Assembly: GCA_009784975.1 (NCBI GenBank)
Contig: WQXG01000028.1
Location: forward strand, 1 to 40,102
Origin: Treponema sp.
GTDB lineage: Bacteria; Spirochaetota; Spirochaetia; Treponematales; Breznakiellaceae
Reading direction: 5' to 3'
DNA length: 40,102 nucleotides
The notes beneath the pieces were generated by a model that saw only the letters and a list, made by a program, of their open reading frames with translations, was not told the DNA's origin and ran no database searches. Shown here in pieces: positions 7,575-15,514 of this stretch (positions within the stretch are counted from its first letter, which is position 1; the number at the start of each line of letters is the position of its first letter). The translations under genes and the position numbers were made by a program.

Positions 7575-8234
7575 GTGATAAAGCGAGGAATCCCCCTGTT
7601 TGCATTGATATTTCTTTTCACAAATCTTTACGGGCAGGAAATAGTTACCGCAGAAGCATATATGGGAATGGTATCGGATCGATTCACCGGAGTCAGAGAC
7701 TTTGAAGCAAATTTAAGTATCCGTTCAGGCAACGCTGAAATGGCTGGAAGAGTAAGTTATTTATCGCCTTCTTTTTTCCGGGTTGATTTTACCCGGCCTT
7801 CCGGACAGGTAATCAATTTTAACGGAGAAACGCTGACTATTTTTATTCCGGATATCAGGGCTAACCTAATCCAGACCATCAGCCGGAGAACAAGCGGAAA
7901 CACAGGTCTTTCCATGTTAAGACGCAATTATACCCCGTCATTTTTGACAGGTCCCCATCCTGTACCGCTGGATGAAGGATCCAGAGAAAGAGTGATGAAA
8001 CTGCGTCTTACAAGACGTACTGTTTCCGAAGGCTTCAGGGAAATAATATTAAGCATAGATCCCGACACCAGATTGATCCGCCGTATGGAAGGACGAACCA
8101 TAGCGGAAACAGAAGTGCGCTTTGACTTTACCGGTATCAGAGTAAACCAGGGAGTTCCGGAAATACGGTTTGTATACGAATCGCAGCCTTCGGCAAATAC
8201 GTACTATAATTTCTTGTTCAGAGATAATGATTAA
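7575..8234 (+). CDS. LolA-like periplasmic lipoprotein carrier (COG2834-type)
   Basis: A 219-residue exported protein. The GTG start has GAGGT about 8 nt upstream and gives a clean signal peptide (MIKRGIPLFALIFLFTNLYG, residues 1-20). The mature part is strand-rich with LolA-like features: an initial ITAEAYMGMVSDRFTGVRDFEANL-type helix and strand, SPSFFRVDFTRPSGQVINF-like, a segment on how the molecule is loaded (GETLTIFIP), and a C-terminal LDP-type strand (IILSIDPDTRLIRRMEG). LolA carries lipoproteins across the periplasm to the outer membrane. It is the first gene of the operon, 15 nt before rodZ. The family match is by general layout, so the exact client is unsure. Confidence 0.75.
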   Translation: MIKRGIPLFALIFLFTNLYGQEIVTAEAYMGMVSDRFTGVRDFEANLSIRSGNAEMAGRVSYLSPSFFRVDFTRPSGQVINFNGETLTIFIPDIRANLIQTISRRTSGNTGLSMLRRNYTPSFLTGPHPVPLDEGSRERVMKLRLTRRTVSEGFREIILSIDPDTRLIRRMEGRTIAETEVRFDFTGIRVNQGVPEIRFVYESQPSANTYYNFLFRDND

Positions 8235-8249
8235 AATAAGGGGTACTGG

Positions 8250-9347
8250 ATGGAATCTCTGGGGGAAAAACTAAAAAACACACGCGTCGAAAAAGGGCTT
8301 AGCATAGATCAGATAAGCCGGGAAACCAATATTTCTATCCGTTTTCTTGAAGCCCTTGAATCTGAAAATTTCAGCGTCTTTCCCGGAGAACCTTACTTAA
8401 TCGGATTTTTAAAAAATTACAGCGCCTTTCTTGATCTGGATGTTCAAAAAATAATTTCTCTTTACAGAGCGCTTCGTATTCAGGAACAGCCTGTCCCGGT
8501 AGAACAGCTGTTAAAAAATTCTCCCAGGATTCCGGCATTTCTTCTTCCGGCTTTAATAGTATTAATTCTGCTTGGCGCAAGCGTATGGGGCATATACACA
8601 CTGATAATAAACAAACAAAATTCTTCCAGCCAAAATGCGCAGGTTGCCCGCGCTCCTGTTGAGTACATAATGGAAGGCAATTCCATAGAGCGGCGTTTGT
8701 ATAAAAACGATTCTGTTTTGGTTACTTTAGATTCAGAAACATACAAAGTAGAACTTTTTAACCTGAGCGAAGCTGTCACAATTCGCACTCCAAGAGGCAC
8801 GGAAATTCTGGATTTAAGCCAGGAAGTCAACATAGACCTGAACAGCGACGGCATTCCCGAGCTTCGCATAACTGTGGCAGATTTTGCAAAAAACAATCCC
8901 GATATGGGGGCTTTGCTCCATTTTTATCTGATGGATGTATCGGTATTAACAGGCGCTGATGTTGAACCGGTAACAACTCAAGCTGTGCCTGCCGCAACAG
9001 TAACAAGCACAACGATTATTCCTTCTTCACCTAACGCATATCCTTTTACTTTGCAGGTTAATTTTCAGGGTTTCTGCATGTTCCGCTGGGAAATACTGCA
9101 TGAGCGGGATCGCACAGGCACAAATCAGCGTTATTTTCAGCGCAATGAAGCGCTCGATATCCAGGCACAAAACGGAATTCGCATTTGGGTATCCAATGCT
9201 GCTGCCGCAAGATTTCAGGTAATCGGGGGGGGAAGAACATTCCCGGTTGAAATCGGTACTGCCGGAGAAGTTGTTGTAGCCAACATCCTCTGGGTCAGAG
9301 ATGAGGACGGCCGCTACCGCGTCGTACTCACACGATTGGAAACCTAG
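8250..9347 (+). CDS. rodZ: RodZ-like helix-turn-helix membrane protein
   Basis: A 365-residue protein. Residues 4-66 form a Cro/CI-type helix-turn-helix (EKLKNTRVEKGLSIDQIS, then SIRFLEALESENF and PYLIGFLKNYSAFL), typical of the MreB-binding domain of RodZ. A single membrane segment spans about 94-120, and the rest is a strand-rich periplasmic domain like DUF4115. RodZ links MreB filaments to the cell wall synthesis machinery. ATG at 8250 has AAGGGG 7 nt upstream. A run of eight G (9225-9232) lies in codons 326-328; slippage there would change the last 40 residues. It ends 20 nt before rimO, and the gap holds the small inverted repeat GGCGC-AGGA-GCGCC over the rimO Shine-Dalgarno. Confidence 0.85.
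   Translation: MESLGEKLKNTRVEKGLSIDQISRETNISIRFLEALESENFSVFPGEPYLIGFLKNYSAFLDLDVQKIISLYRALRIQEQPVPVEQLLKNSPRIPAFLLPALIVLILLGASVWGIYTLIINKQNSSSQNAQVARAPVEYIMEGNSIERRLYKNDSVLVTLDSETYKVELFNLSEAVTIRTPRGTEILDLSQEVNIDLNSDGIPELRITVADFAKNNPDMGALLHFYLMDVSVLTGADVEPVTTQAVPAATVTSTTIIPSSPNAYPFTLQVNFQGFCMFRWEILHERDRTGTNQRYFQRNEALDIQAQNGIRIWVSNAAAARFQVIGGGRTFPVEIGTAGEVVVANILWVRDEDGRYRVVLTRLET
9225..9232. repeat. G8 homopolymer inside rodZ
   Basis: Eight consecutive G encode Gly-Gly-Gly (codons 326-328). It is one of three G tracts of 8 or more in the window, and the only one in a coding region. Confidence 0.9.
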
Positions 9348-9367
9348 GCGCAGGAGCGCCAACGCTA

Positions 9368-10705
9368 TTGAAAGATATATCTAACCGGCGCTATTTTATA
9401 GACCCATTCGGTTGTGTAAAAAACCAGGTTGATGCAGAAAACATGATGTCTCTTTTAAACAAAGCGGGATATGAAAACACAACTGATGCCGAAACAGCAG
9501 ATTTAATAATCGTTAATTCCTGCGGATTTATAGAAAGCGCAAAACAAGAATCCATTAATGCGGTTCTTGAATGGCGCAAGCATTATCCGGAAAAAAAAAT
9601 ACTTCTTGCAGGCTGTCTTGCACAACGTTATGCGAAAGATCTCCCGGAAATTTTAACAGAAGCCGATGCTTTTATGGGTGTAGAAGATATAACGCAAATT
9701 GTAAAAAAATCGGCAGGTTTATTAAAACAGCCAGATATCGGATCTGTCTCTGAAATTTCCTCCGGTGAACGCCCGTTGTTATCTTTGCCGGGATCTGCTT
9801 ATGTAAAAATCAGCGAAGGCTGCAGCAATTGCTGCTCTTACTGCGCTATCCCGCTGATTCGGGGCAGCCTTGTCTGCCGCACAATTCCGGATATCACAGA
9901 AGAATGCCGCATGCTTCTTAAACGCGGTATAGCAGAACTAAATATTATCGGGCAGGACATCGGGGCATTTTGTTCAGAAGAAGACGGAGGCTCCGGACTG
10001 CCGGAATTATTAAATGCAATTTCTGCGCTCGAAGGAGATTTTTGGGTTCGCTTGCTTTATATTCACCCCGATCATTTTCCTTTAAAGATACTTGATGTTT
10101 TGGAAAGAGATAAACGTTTTCTGCCGTACTTTGATATTCCTTTCCAGCATTCATCATCCAAAATACTAACTGCCATGAACAGAAAAAATTCAGCGCAAGC
10201 AAACCTTGCGCTGCTGGAAACTATCCGCAGCCGCCTGCCGAATGCGGTTATCCGTTCAACTTTTATGCTTGGCTTCCCCGGAGAAACAGAGGAAGATTTT
10301 GCAGAGCTGCTTGATTTTCAGCAAAAAGCAAACCTGGACTGGCTGGGCTGCTTTGTATATTCACGGGAAGAAGGCACATCAGCGTATTCAATGAAAGGCC
10401 GTGTACCGGCAAAAATTGCAGAAGCGCGCAAACAAAAAATAGAGGAAAAACAACTCGTAATTACAGAAAAAAACATGAAGAGGTTTGTCGGCAGCGCATC
10501 AGAACCGGTATTAATCGAAGAACAGTTCACAGAAGATACCGCTGCTGATACAGAAAAACTTTGGCTGGGACGCGTCTACTGCCAGGCGCCGGACATTGAC
10601 GGCTCAACGGTAATTATCAGCACTGAAGATTTGCAGATTGGCAAATTTGCAAAGTGCAAAATTGTTGCGCGGCGCGGATTTGATTTGGAAGCACACGCTT
10701 TATAA
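9368..10705 (+). CDS. rimO: Ribosomal protein S12 methylthiotransferase RimO
   Basis: A 445-residue radical-SAM enzyme that adds a methylthio group to an Asp of ribosomal protein S12. The N-terminal UPF0004 domain holds the three cluster cysteines (Cys16 in DPFGCVKNQVDAE, Cys52 in NSCGFI, Cys83 in AGCLAQRY). The radical-SAM CX3CX2C is Cys152, Cys156 and Cys159 (GCSNCCSYCAIPLIRG); the IPLIRG context is typical of RimO rather than MiaB. HSSSKILTAMNRK and FMLGFPGETEEDF follow, then a C-terminal TRAM domain from about residue 370. The start is TTG at 9368 with AGGAG about 10 nt upstream. The gene is 28 nt upstream of the helicase gene in a five-gene operon. Confidence 0.95.
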   Translation: MKDISNRRYFIDPFGCVKNQVDAENMMSLLNKAGYENTTDAETADLIIVNSCGFIESAKQESINAVLEWRKHYPEKKILLAGCLAQRYAKDLPEILTEADAFMGVEDITQIVKKSAGLLKQPDIGSVSEISSGERPLLSLPGSAYVKISEGCSNCCSYCAIPLIRGSLVCRTIPDITEECRMLLKRGIAELNIIGQDIGAFCSEEDGGSGLPELLNAISALEGDFWVRLLYIHPDHFPLKILDVLERDKRFLPYFDIPFQHSSSKILTAMNRKNSAQANLALLETIRSRLPNAVIRSTFMLGFPGETEEDFAELLDFQQKANLDWLGCFVYSREEGTSAYSMKGRVPAKIAEARKQKIEEKQLVITEKNMKRFVGSASEPVLIEEQFTEDTAADTEKLWLGRVYCQAPDIDGSTVIISTEDLQIGKFAKCKIVARRGFDLEAHAL

Positions 10706-10733
10706 TCGCACCTTATTCTGTTACAATTTAAAA

Positions 10734-13085
10734 ATGAGCGAAGTTTATGCGCTTCCTGAGCGTCCCCTTCCTGAGCGTGCGCTTCCTGAGCGGCCCCACT
10801 ACCTTGAACCTCTTAACAGCGAGCAGCGGCGGGCTGTCCTTCACACCGGCAAACCCCTGCTGATACTGGCTGGCGCAGGCTCCGGCAAAACAAGAGTAAT
10901 CACCACAAAGATAGCCTGGCTCATCAGGGAGCAGGGATACGATCCGCGTTCAATTTTAGCGGTAACCTTTACCAATAAAGCAGCGAGGGAAATGGCTGAA
11001 CGCGCACGGCAAATCGATGAACGTGCAGGGGATGCAATGCTAAGAACATTCCACTCCTTTGGAGCGTGGTTTCTAAGACGCAACGGAAAACTCGCCGGTC
11101 TTGATTCCGGATTTATCATTTACGATGACAGTGATGTCATTTCGCTGCTTTCCGGCATAATGGAAAACACTCCCAAACCGGAAATAAAACATTTTGCGCA
11201 CAATATTTCACGCGCAAAAGATTATTTTCTCTCCCCGAATGATCCTGAGCTTGCCCTGATTGATCATCAAAAAAAATTCCGCGATGTTTACGCGCGTTAC
11301 GAAGAGCGCATGCTGCAAATCGGCAATGTCGATTTTGGCGATTTAATTAAAAAACCTGTGGAGATTCTCCGCAGTCAGCCGGAAATTGCGCAGCGTTTCA
11401 GGGATCGGTTTTCTGTTATCATGGTAGACGAGTATCAGGATGCAAATGTTGCGCAATTCCACCTGCTCAAGGAATTGTGCGGAGAAAATACCTATGTCTG
11501 CGTAGTAGGCGATGACGATCAATCCATTTATCGTTTTCGCGGCGCAGAAGTAAAAAATATTCTGGAGTTCCCTCATCGTTTTTCCGATGCGGACATTATC
11601 CGCCTGGAACAAAATTACCGTTCCACTTCCCCTATTTTAAAAGCTGCGTCTTCTGTTGTTGACTGCAACCGCGGACGGCTTGGAAAAACCCTTCGCGCCG
11701 AAAAGGGAGACGGTCCTCTTCCCGAACTGGTTTTTCTTGACGATCATAACGCAGAAGCGGTTTATTGCGCAGATAAAATAGAAAAATCTGTAAAGAGCAA
11801 AATAACAGCATGGTCGGACTGGGCAATCCTTTACCGCACCAATGCGCAATCGGCAGTATTTGAAGCATTATTTGTACGCCGGGGAATTCCCTATCGTGTT
11901 GTCGGCTCCTTAAAATTTTATGAACGCGAAGAAATAAAAGATGCGCTTGCGCTTTTATCGATACTTGTAAACCCGCGTGACGAAGTTGCTTTCCGCCGCG
12001 TGGTGAACAAACCGTCAAGAAGCGTAGGACAGGTAACGGTTCACAAAATAATAGAAGCGTCTGTCATTAGCGGAAAAAATCTGCTGGAAACAAGCCGCAC
12101 TCTGGAATGTTCGCAAAAAGCCCGCGCTGGTTTAAACGAGTTTATCAGAGTGATAGAAAATGCCAAATCATTACTGGGCAGCGATATCGCTCCGCTTCCT
12201 GAGCGGGCGCTTCCTGAGCGGGCGCTTCCTGAGCGGGCGCTTCCTGAGCGGGCGCTTCCTGAGCGGGCGAAAGAAAAAAAATCATCTGCAAAAAAAAGCA
12301 CCGGCTTAAAATCCGGCAAAGGACTTTCTATCTGCGCAAAAAAACTTTTAATTGACTCTGGGATTGCCGAATACCATGAAATGCAGGATGAAATATCAGG
12401 CAATTCAAAAACAGGCAATTTACAGGAATTGTTAAACGCAGCAACAGATTATCCCAACACTCAGGAAGGATTGCTTGATTTTCTGGAACACATCGAACTG
12501 GATCGTTCCATGAAAGATGATATAAAAAACAATAATGACAGCACCGTCACATTAATAACTTTTCACAACACCAAAGGTTTGGAATTCAAACGTGTAATAA
12601 TGACAGGTCTTGAACAAGGTGTCTTTCCAAGAGAAGATAAAAAAGACGAAGAACTTGAAGAGGAACGCCGTTTGTTTTACGTCGGCGCAACCCGCGCTAT
12701 GGATGAGCTTTACTTTACATCATGCAAGCAACGGCTGATGTTCGGAAGGATCATGCCAATGGAACCGTCTTTGTTTATGCAAGAAATAGACAAGGAATGT
12801 TTAAGCGGAAACCGCCCAAAAAAAGCGCCGTCAGTGCAGCCAAAAACATTCAATTCGTTTAATTTACAAAGTTCTTCTTTGGAAAGAGCAAGACTTGAAG
12901 AAAGATCCGGATGGCGCAGAGGACAGCGGGTTTTCAATGACGCTCACGGTTACGGCGCAGTAATGGAAGTAAAAGACAGCGAAGACGGTCCTGTAGTACA
13001 CGTTCGTTTTGAAAACGGGCACGAAAAACTTTTTTTAAGCGACTATCAGGGCGGCGCTTATGAAAAAATAGGAGACGATGCATGA
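10734..13085 (+). CDS. pcrA: UvrD/PcrA-type superfamily 1 DNA helicase with LPER repeat insertions
   Basis: A 783-residue ATP-dependent 3'-5' helicase for repair and replication restart. The start is the ATG at 10734; the upstream extension overlaps rimO and is not conserved in type. Motifs in order: Q-motif LNSEQRRAV, Walker A AGAGSGKT (46-53), Ia TFTNKAAREM, II VDEYQDAN, III GDDDQSIYRFRGA, IV EQNYRST, V TFHNTKGLEFKRV, VI RRLFYVGATRAMD, and a C-terminal PcrA-type beta domain (GYGAVMEVKDSEDG). Two arrays of the pentapeptide ALPER are inserted: three at residues 7-21 before the Q-motif and five from residue 488 in subdomain 2B. Both keep the frame and avoid the motifs. No clear Shine-Dalgarno. 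The stop overlaps the next start (ATGA). Confidence 0.95.
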   Translation: MSEVYALPERPLPERALPERPHYLEPLNSEQRRAVLHTGKPLLILAGAGSGKTRVITTKIAWLIREQGYDPRSILAVTFTNKAAREMAERARQIDERAGDAMLRTFHSFGAWFLRRNGKLAGLDSGFIIYDDSDVISLLSGIMENTPKPEIKHFAHNISRAKDYFLSPNDPELALIDHQKKFRDVYARYEERMLQIGNVDFGDLIKKPVEILRSQPEIAQRFRDRFSVIMVDEYQDANVAQFHLLKELCGENTYVCVVGDDDQSIYRFRGAEVKNILEFPHRFSDADIIRLEQNYRSTSPILKAASSVVDCNRGRLGKTLRAEKGDGPLPELVFLDDHNAEAVYCADKIEKSVKSKITAWSDWAILYRTNAQSAVFEALFVRRGIPYRVVGSLKFYEREEIKDALALLSILVNPRDEVAFRRVVNKPSRSVGQVTVHKIIEASVISGKNLLETSRTLECSQKARAGLNEFIRVIENAKSLLGSDIAPLPERALPERALPERALPERALPERAKEKKSSAKKSTGLKSGKGLSICAKKLLIDSGIAEYHEMQDEISGNSKTGNLQELLNAATDYPNTQEGLLDFLEHIELDRSMKDDIKNNNDSTVTLITFHNTKGLEFKRVIMTGLEQGVFPREDKKDEELEEERRLFYVGATRAMDELYFTSCKQRLMFGRIMPMEPSLFMQEIDKECLSGNRPKKAPSVQPKTFNSFNLQSSSLERARLEERSGWRRGQRVFNDAHGYGAVMEVKDSEDGPVVHVRFENGHEKLFLSDYQGGAYEKIGDDA
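10752..10796 (+). repeat. 15-bp LPER repeat array 1 (3 units)
   Basis: Three units of CTTCCTGAGCG plus four variable bases at 10752, 10767 and 10782, in frame as LPERP, LPERA and LPERP at the helicase N-terminus. Confidence 0.9.
12195..12269 (+). repeat. 15-bp LPER repeat array 2 (5 perfect units)
   Basis: Five identical copies of CTTCCTGAGCGGGCG in frame, encoding five LPERA. Their identity, compared with the divergent first array, indicates a recent expansion. The site is in the 2B region of the helicase, just before a Lys/Ser-rich linker. Confidence 0.95.
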
Positions 13086-13870
13086 AACTGCAAATACCAT
13101 CAGTGTTACGCGCAAGAGGTTACCGGCTTTATCTAGCCAACGGCAAACGTTTAATCGATCTTTGGCTTAACGGCGGCGCTGCAATCATGGGGCACACTCC
13201 GCCTAATCTTCTGCGGGAACTTAAAAACACCGCCAGCCGCGGTCTCTATGCACCCTTCCCTCATTTTACAGAAGCCCGTTTTTTAAAAGCCCTTTCCAAA
13301 CTTTTACCCGGCTGCAACTTCCGCCTCTACGCTTCGCCGCCCCCTGAACTTGTCTCGCTCTTTAACAGCGGCAAAGCCAAAATCTGGCGGCCTTTCACAA
13401 CCCCTGACAGCAATTCAATTATAATACCCGTGCTGCCCGGCATCAGCCTATGGCGTAATGAATTACCTTTTGGGCTATGTATAGCATGCGCGCCTGAAAC
13501 ACTGCTTCAGCCTCTGTTTGAACAATTACCGGAAAGCGACCGTCTTCCTCCAATTCTGCTCGCTGTTGCGGCACGCGGTGTGCACGACATCCTCGCCGCG
13601 CCGGAACGTTTTGCGCCGGCAAGCGCTTTCCCGCGCATTGCCAAAGTGCTGAAACAAGCGGATAATCCCTGGCATCAAAACGGCATTTACCTTGAATTAA
13701 AAAACAAACCTTCCGGAGAAACGGCGATGCAGCTTGCAACGTGGGACAATCTCTTTCAAAAATTCCTTAACGCGGGGTTTTTACTGCCGCCTGCTCCGGC
13801 ACATCCGTTGATTTTGCCGGGGGAGCTTTCTGTGGGAGAAGAGACGAAGTTGGCAGAATTGCTAAAATAG
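13082..13870 (+). CDS. Degenerate class-III-aminotransferase-like protein
   Basis: A 262-residue protein. Residues 8-50 look like the N-terminus of class III PLP aminotransferases (RARGYRLYLANGKRLIDLW, then GGAAIMGHTPPNLL). The central PLP-binding core and the catalytic Lys segment are absent; typical family members have about 400-450 residues. The C-terminal third (NPWHQNGIYLELKN) looks like the small domain. It therefore probably has a structural or ligand-binding role rather than transaminase activity; a heavily shortened enzyme is possible. The start ATG overlaps the helicase stop (ATGA), so translation is likely coupled. The last codons (from 13853) are also the left end of inverted-repeat element B. 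Confidence 0.6.
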   Translation: MKLQIPSVLRARGYRLYLANGKRLIDLWLNGGAAIMGHTPPNLLRELKNTASRGLYAPFPHFTEARFLKALSKLLPGCNFRLYASPPPELVSLFNSGKAKIWRPFTTPDSNSIIIPVLPGISLWRNELPFGLCIACAPETLLQPLFEQLPESDRLPPILLAVAARGVHDILAAPERFAPASAFPRIAKVLKQADNPWHQNGIYLELKNKPSGETAMQLATWDNLFQKFLNAGFLLPPAPAHPLILPGELSVGEETKLAELLK

Positions 13871-14044
13871 ACTGCACTTCGCACAGGCGCTCACGGCAGC
13901 GGGCTCAGAAAAAACTCCTCAGGAACTCGCTTACGAGCCTCTCGCTACGCTCGGTCTCTACAGCGAAGAATTTCGGAAGATGTTTTTTCTGAGCCCGCTG
14001 CCGTGAGCGCCTGTGCGGAATGGACTATAATTTAGCAATTCTGC
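13853..14044 (+). repeat. Dispersed inverted-repeat element, copy B
   Basis: The core has perfect 36-nt arms (13880-13915 and 13982-14017). The symmetry continues outward to GCAGAATTGCTAAA at 13853-13866 and its complement at 14031-14044, so the arm takes in the last codons of the preceding gene. The interior matches copies A and C but carries a different central block (CTCGCTACGCTCGGTCTC). In RNA it would fold into a hairpin of almost 200 nt directly after the operon. Confidence 0.88.
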
Positions 14045-14078
14045 GTAAAATAATAAAATTTTGTTGGGTGGTATGGAT

Positions 14079-14117
14079 GGGTTATTTGCGATCACAATTT
14101 GTGATCGCAAATAGCCC
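14079..14117. repeat. 39-bp near-perfect palindrome
   Basis: Arms of 19 nt around a single central T; the only mismatch is a G/A that would be a G-U pair in RNA. The inner part reads TTTGCGATCACAA. It is followed by CCCTTTTCC, so it could be an intrinsic terminator for either direction or a dimeric protein-binding site. The rest of 14118-14264 is AT-rich and ends in the ORF6N gene's AGGAG. Confidence 0.8.
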
Positions 14118-14264
14118 TTTTCCAAAAATAATCATTAATTTTTCGCTTTTTTTCATTTTCGGTCAAGCACCACGCATTTGTGCGCCATATATATAGTATC
14201 ACTTTTTGTAAGTGGTACCTGCCTTAATTTTTTTGGGCAGATATTCAATTTTTAGGAGAAAAAG

Positions 14265-14792
14265 ATGAATGAAGACAAATTAATGCCTATTCAGGACTTA
14301 ATTTACGAGATTCGGGGGCAAAAGGTTATGCTAGACAGTGATTTAGCCAGACTGTATGAAATTGAAACAAAATTACTTAACAAAGCAGTAAAAAGGAACA
14401 TCGAGCGTTTTCCTGGAATATTTATGTTTCAGTTAACAGAAGATGAATTCGACACTTTGAGGTTCCAAATTGGAACCTCAAACAAAGGAAAAGGCGGAAG
14501 ACGTTATTTACCTTATGTTTTTACAGAGCATGGCGTTCTTATGTTATCAAGCGTTTTAAATAGCAAAAGAGCTATAAGTGTAAACGTAGAAATAATGGTT
14601 ACTTTTATCAATTTGCGTCAATTTGTACTTTCTCAAAGCGGGACAAGTGAGCAAATTGCTGAATTGCGGAAACTTCTTATGCTTTACATTGAAACAAACG
14701 ACAAGCGCGTGAACGACATCATTATTGCTTTAAATAATTTGATAGAAAAGCCTAAAGAGCCAAGACGTATCGGATTTTATACCGGGGATTGA
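14265..14792 (+). CDS. ORF6N-domain DNA-binding protein (phage type)
   Basis: A 175-residue protein. Residues 7-95 form the ORF6N domain (LIYEIRGQKVMLDSDLARLYEIETKLLNKAV in overlapping parts, RNIERFPGIFMFQLTEDEF, YVFTEHGVLMLSSVLNS), a module known from phage and accessory regulators. The C-terminal part (VNVEIMVTFINLRQFV, then a helical tail) is usual for the family. ATG at 14265 has AGGAG 7 nt upstream. No phage neighbours are present, so it is an isolated accessory gene. The DNA target is unknown. Confidence 0.88.
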   Translation: MNEDKLMPIQDLIYEIRGQKVMLDSDLARLYEIETKLLNKAVKRNIERFPGIFMFQLTEDEFDTLRFQIGTSNKGKGGRRYLPYVFTEHGVLMLSSVLNSKRAISVNVEIMVTFINLRQFVLSQSGTSEQIAELRKLLMLYIETNDKRVNDIIIALNNLIEKPKEPRRIGFYTGD

Positions 14793-14802
14793 TTGGAATT
14801 TT

Positions 14803-14851
14803 TACCACGAACCATCACGAACGGAATAATCTGTTCGTATGGTCCATGGTA
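14803..14851. repeat. Imperfect inverted repeat between two convergent genes
   Basis: TACCACGAACCATCACGAAC at 14803 pairs with GTTCGTATGGTCCATGGTA up to 14851, with a 1-nt bulge and a few mismatches around a short AT loop. It sits in the 70-nt gap between the ORF6N gene and a converging lipoprotein gene, where a shared terminator would be expected, though there is no clear U-run. Confidence 0.6.
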
Positions 14852-14862
14852 ATTCTTCTGCG

Positions 14863-15306
14863 TTATTCCCCAGCCGGTCTGCTGTTACTGGTTGTAACTG
14901 CTACCCTAAACATGGTACCCATCATTGTAAAGACAGAATCATGATATACCCTAAGATGCACTGTACCGCTTTGATTTGCGGTAAACGATGCCGGAGAATT
15001 ATTGGCTCCAGCATCACTATACGTAAAGATAACCGTTCCCGTTTGGCTTCCGTATCTTGCGTCAAGTCTAACATCTGCGTAGTTATCATATGCGCTTACC
15101 GAATTAGACCAGTATTCTTTTACCCAAATGTAGTAGGTGGTACCCGATGTAACACTAAATGTATACCATTGCTGGCTGCCTGAGCTGGGAAGAGTGCCCG
15201 AAGTCCAGTTCATAATAAATTGGTCACCCTCATCGCAACCCATCGCAAAAAACCCGATTACTGCACACAGTGCAACAATCCCAAGAAGTTTAAACTTGTT
15301 CTTCAT
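14863..15306 (-). CDS. Small surface lipoprotein with a pre-peptidase-like beta domain
   Basis: A 147-residue protein. The signal peptide MKNKFKLLGIVALCAVIGFF with lipobox AMGC (Cys24) is of the type repeated in many treponemal lipoproteins. The mature part is a beta sandwich rich in Ser, Thr and Tyr: GSQQWYTFSVTSGTTYYIWV, then TVHLRVYH, resembling bacterial pre-peptidase C-terminal domains. ATG at 15306 has AAGGAG 7 nt upstream. A run of 16 AATTG units starts 129 nt upstream of the start codon, in the likely promoter region. Role unknown; probably exposed on the surface. Confidence 0.8.
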   Translation of the reverse strand: MKNKFKLLGIVALCAVIGFFAMGCDEGDQFIMNWTSGTLPSSGSQQWYTFSVTSGTTYYIWVKEYWSNSVSAYDNYADVRLDARYGSQTGTVIFTYSDAGANNSPASFTANQSGTVHLRVYHDSVFTMMGTMFRVAVTTSNSRPAGE

Positions 15307-15434
15307 AAAGAACTCCTTTGGACTTTAATGTCCATGTGATACCTGCCAATTCGGCAAGTTATCACTTAAAATGATAAACCTGCCCAACGGACAGAAATAC
15401 ATGCGTATAGTTGACAAGATTGGTTTTTAGATAA

Positions 15435-15514
15435 AATTGAATTGAATTGAATTGAATTGAATTGAATTGAATTGAATTGAATTGAATTGAATTGAATTGA
15501 ATTGAATTGAATTG
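15435..15514. repeat. Pentanucleotide microsatellite (AATTG)16
   Basis: Sixteen perfect AATTG units without interruption, 129-208 nt upstream of the lipoprotein start at 15306. The unit length is not a multiple of three and the repeat is perfect, so the length is probably variable between cells. Confidence 0.97.

Noticed and set aside
10638-10733. Extended N-terminus of the helicase
   Set aside because: It overlaps the end of rimO and adds residues untypical of the family; the ATG at 10734 gives the normal N-terminal layout.
14079-14117. Palindrome as a CRP/cAMP operator linked to the cyclase
   Set aside because: The half-sites are arranged as TCACA...TGTGA, the reverse of the CRP order TGTGA-N6-TCACA, and the neighbouring gene has no evident link to cAMP.
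15435-15514. Tandem repeats as a CRISPR array
   Set aside because: Pure pentamers without spacers; no cas genes in the window.
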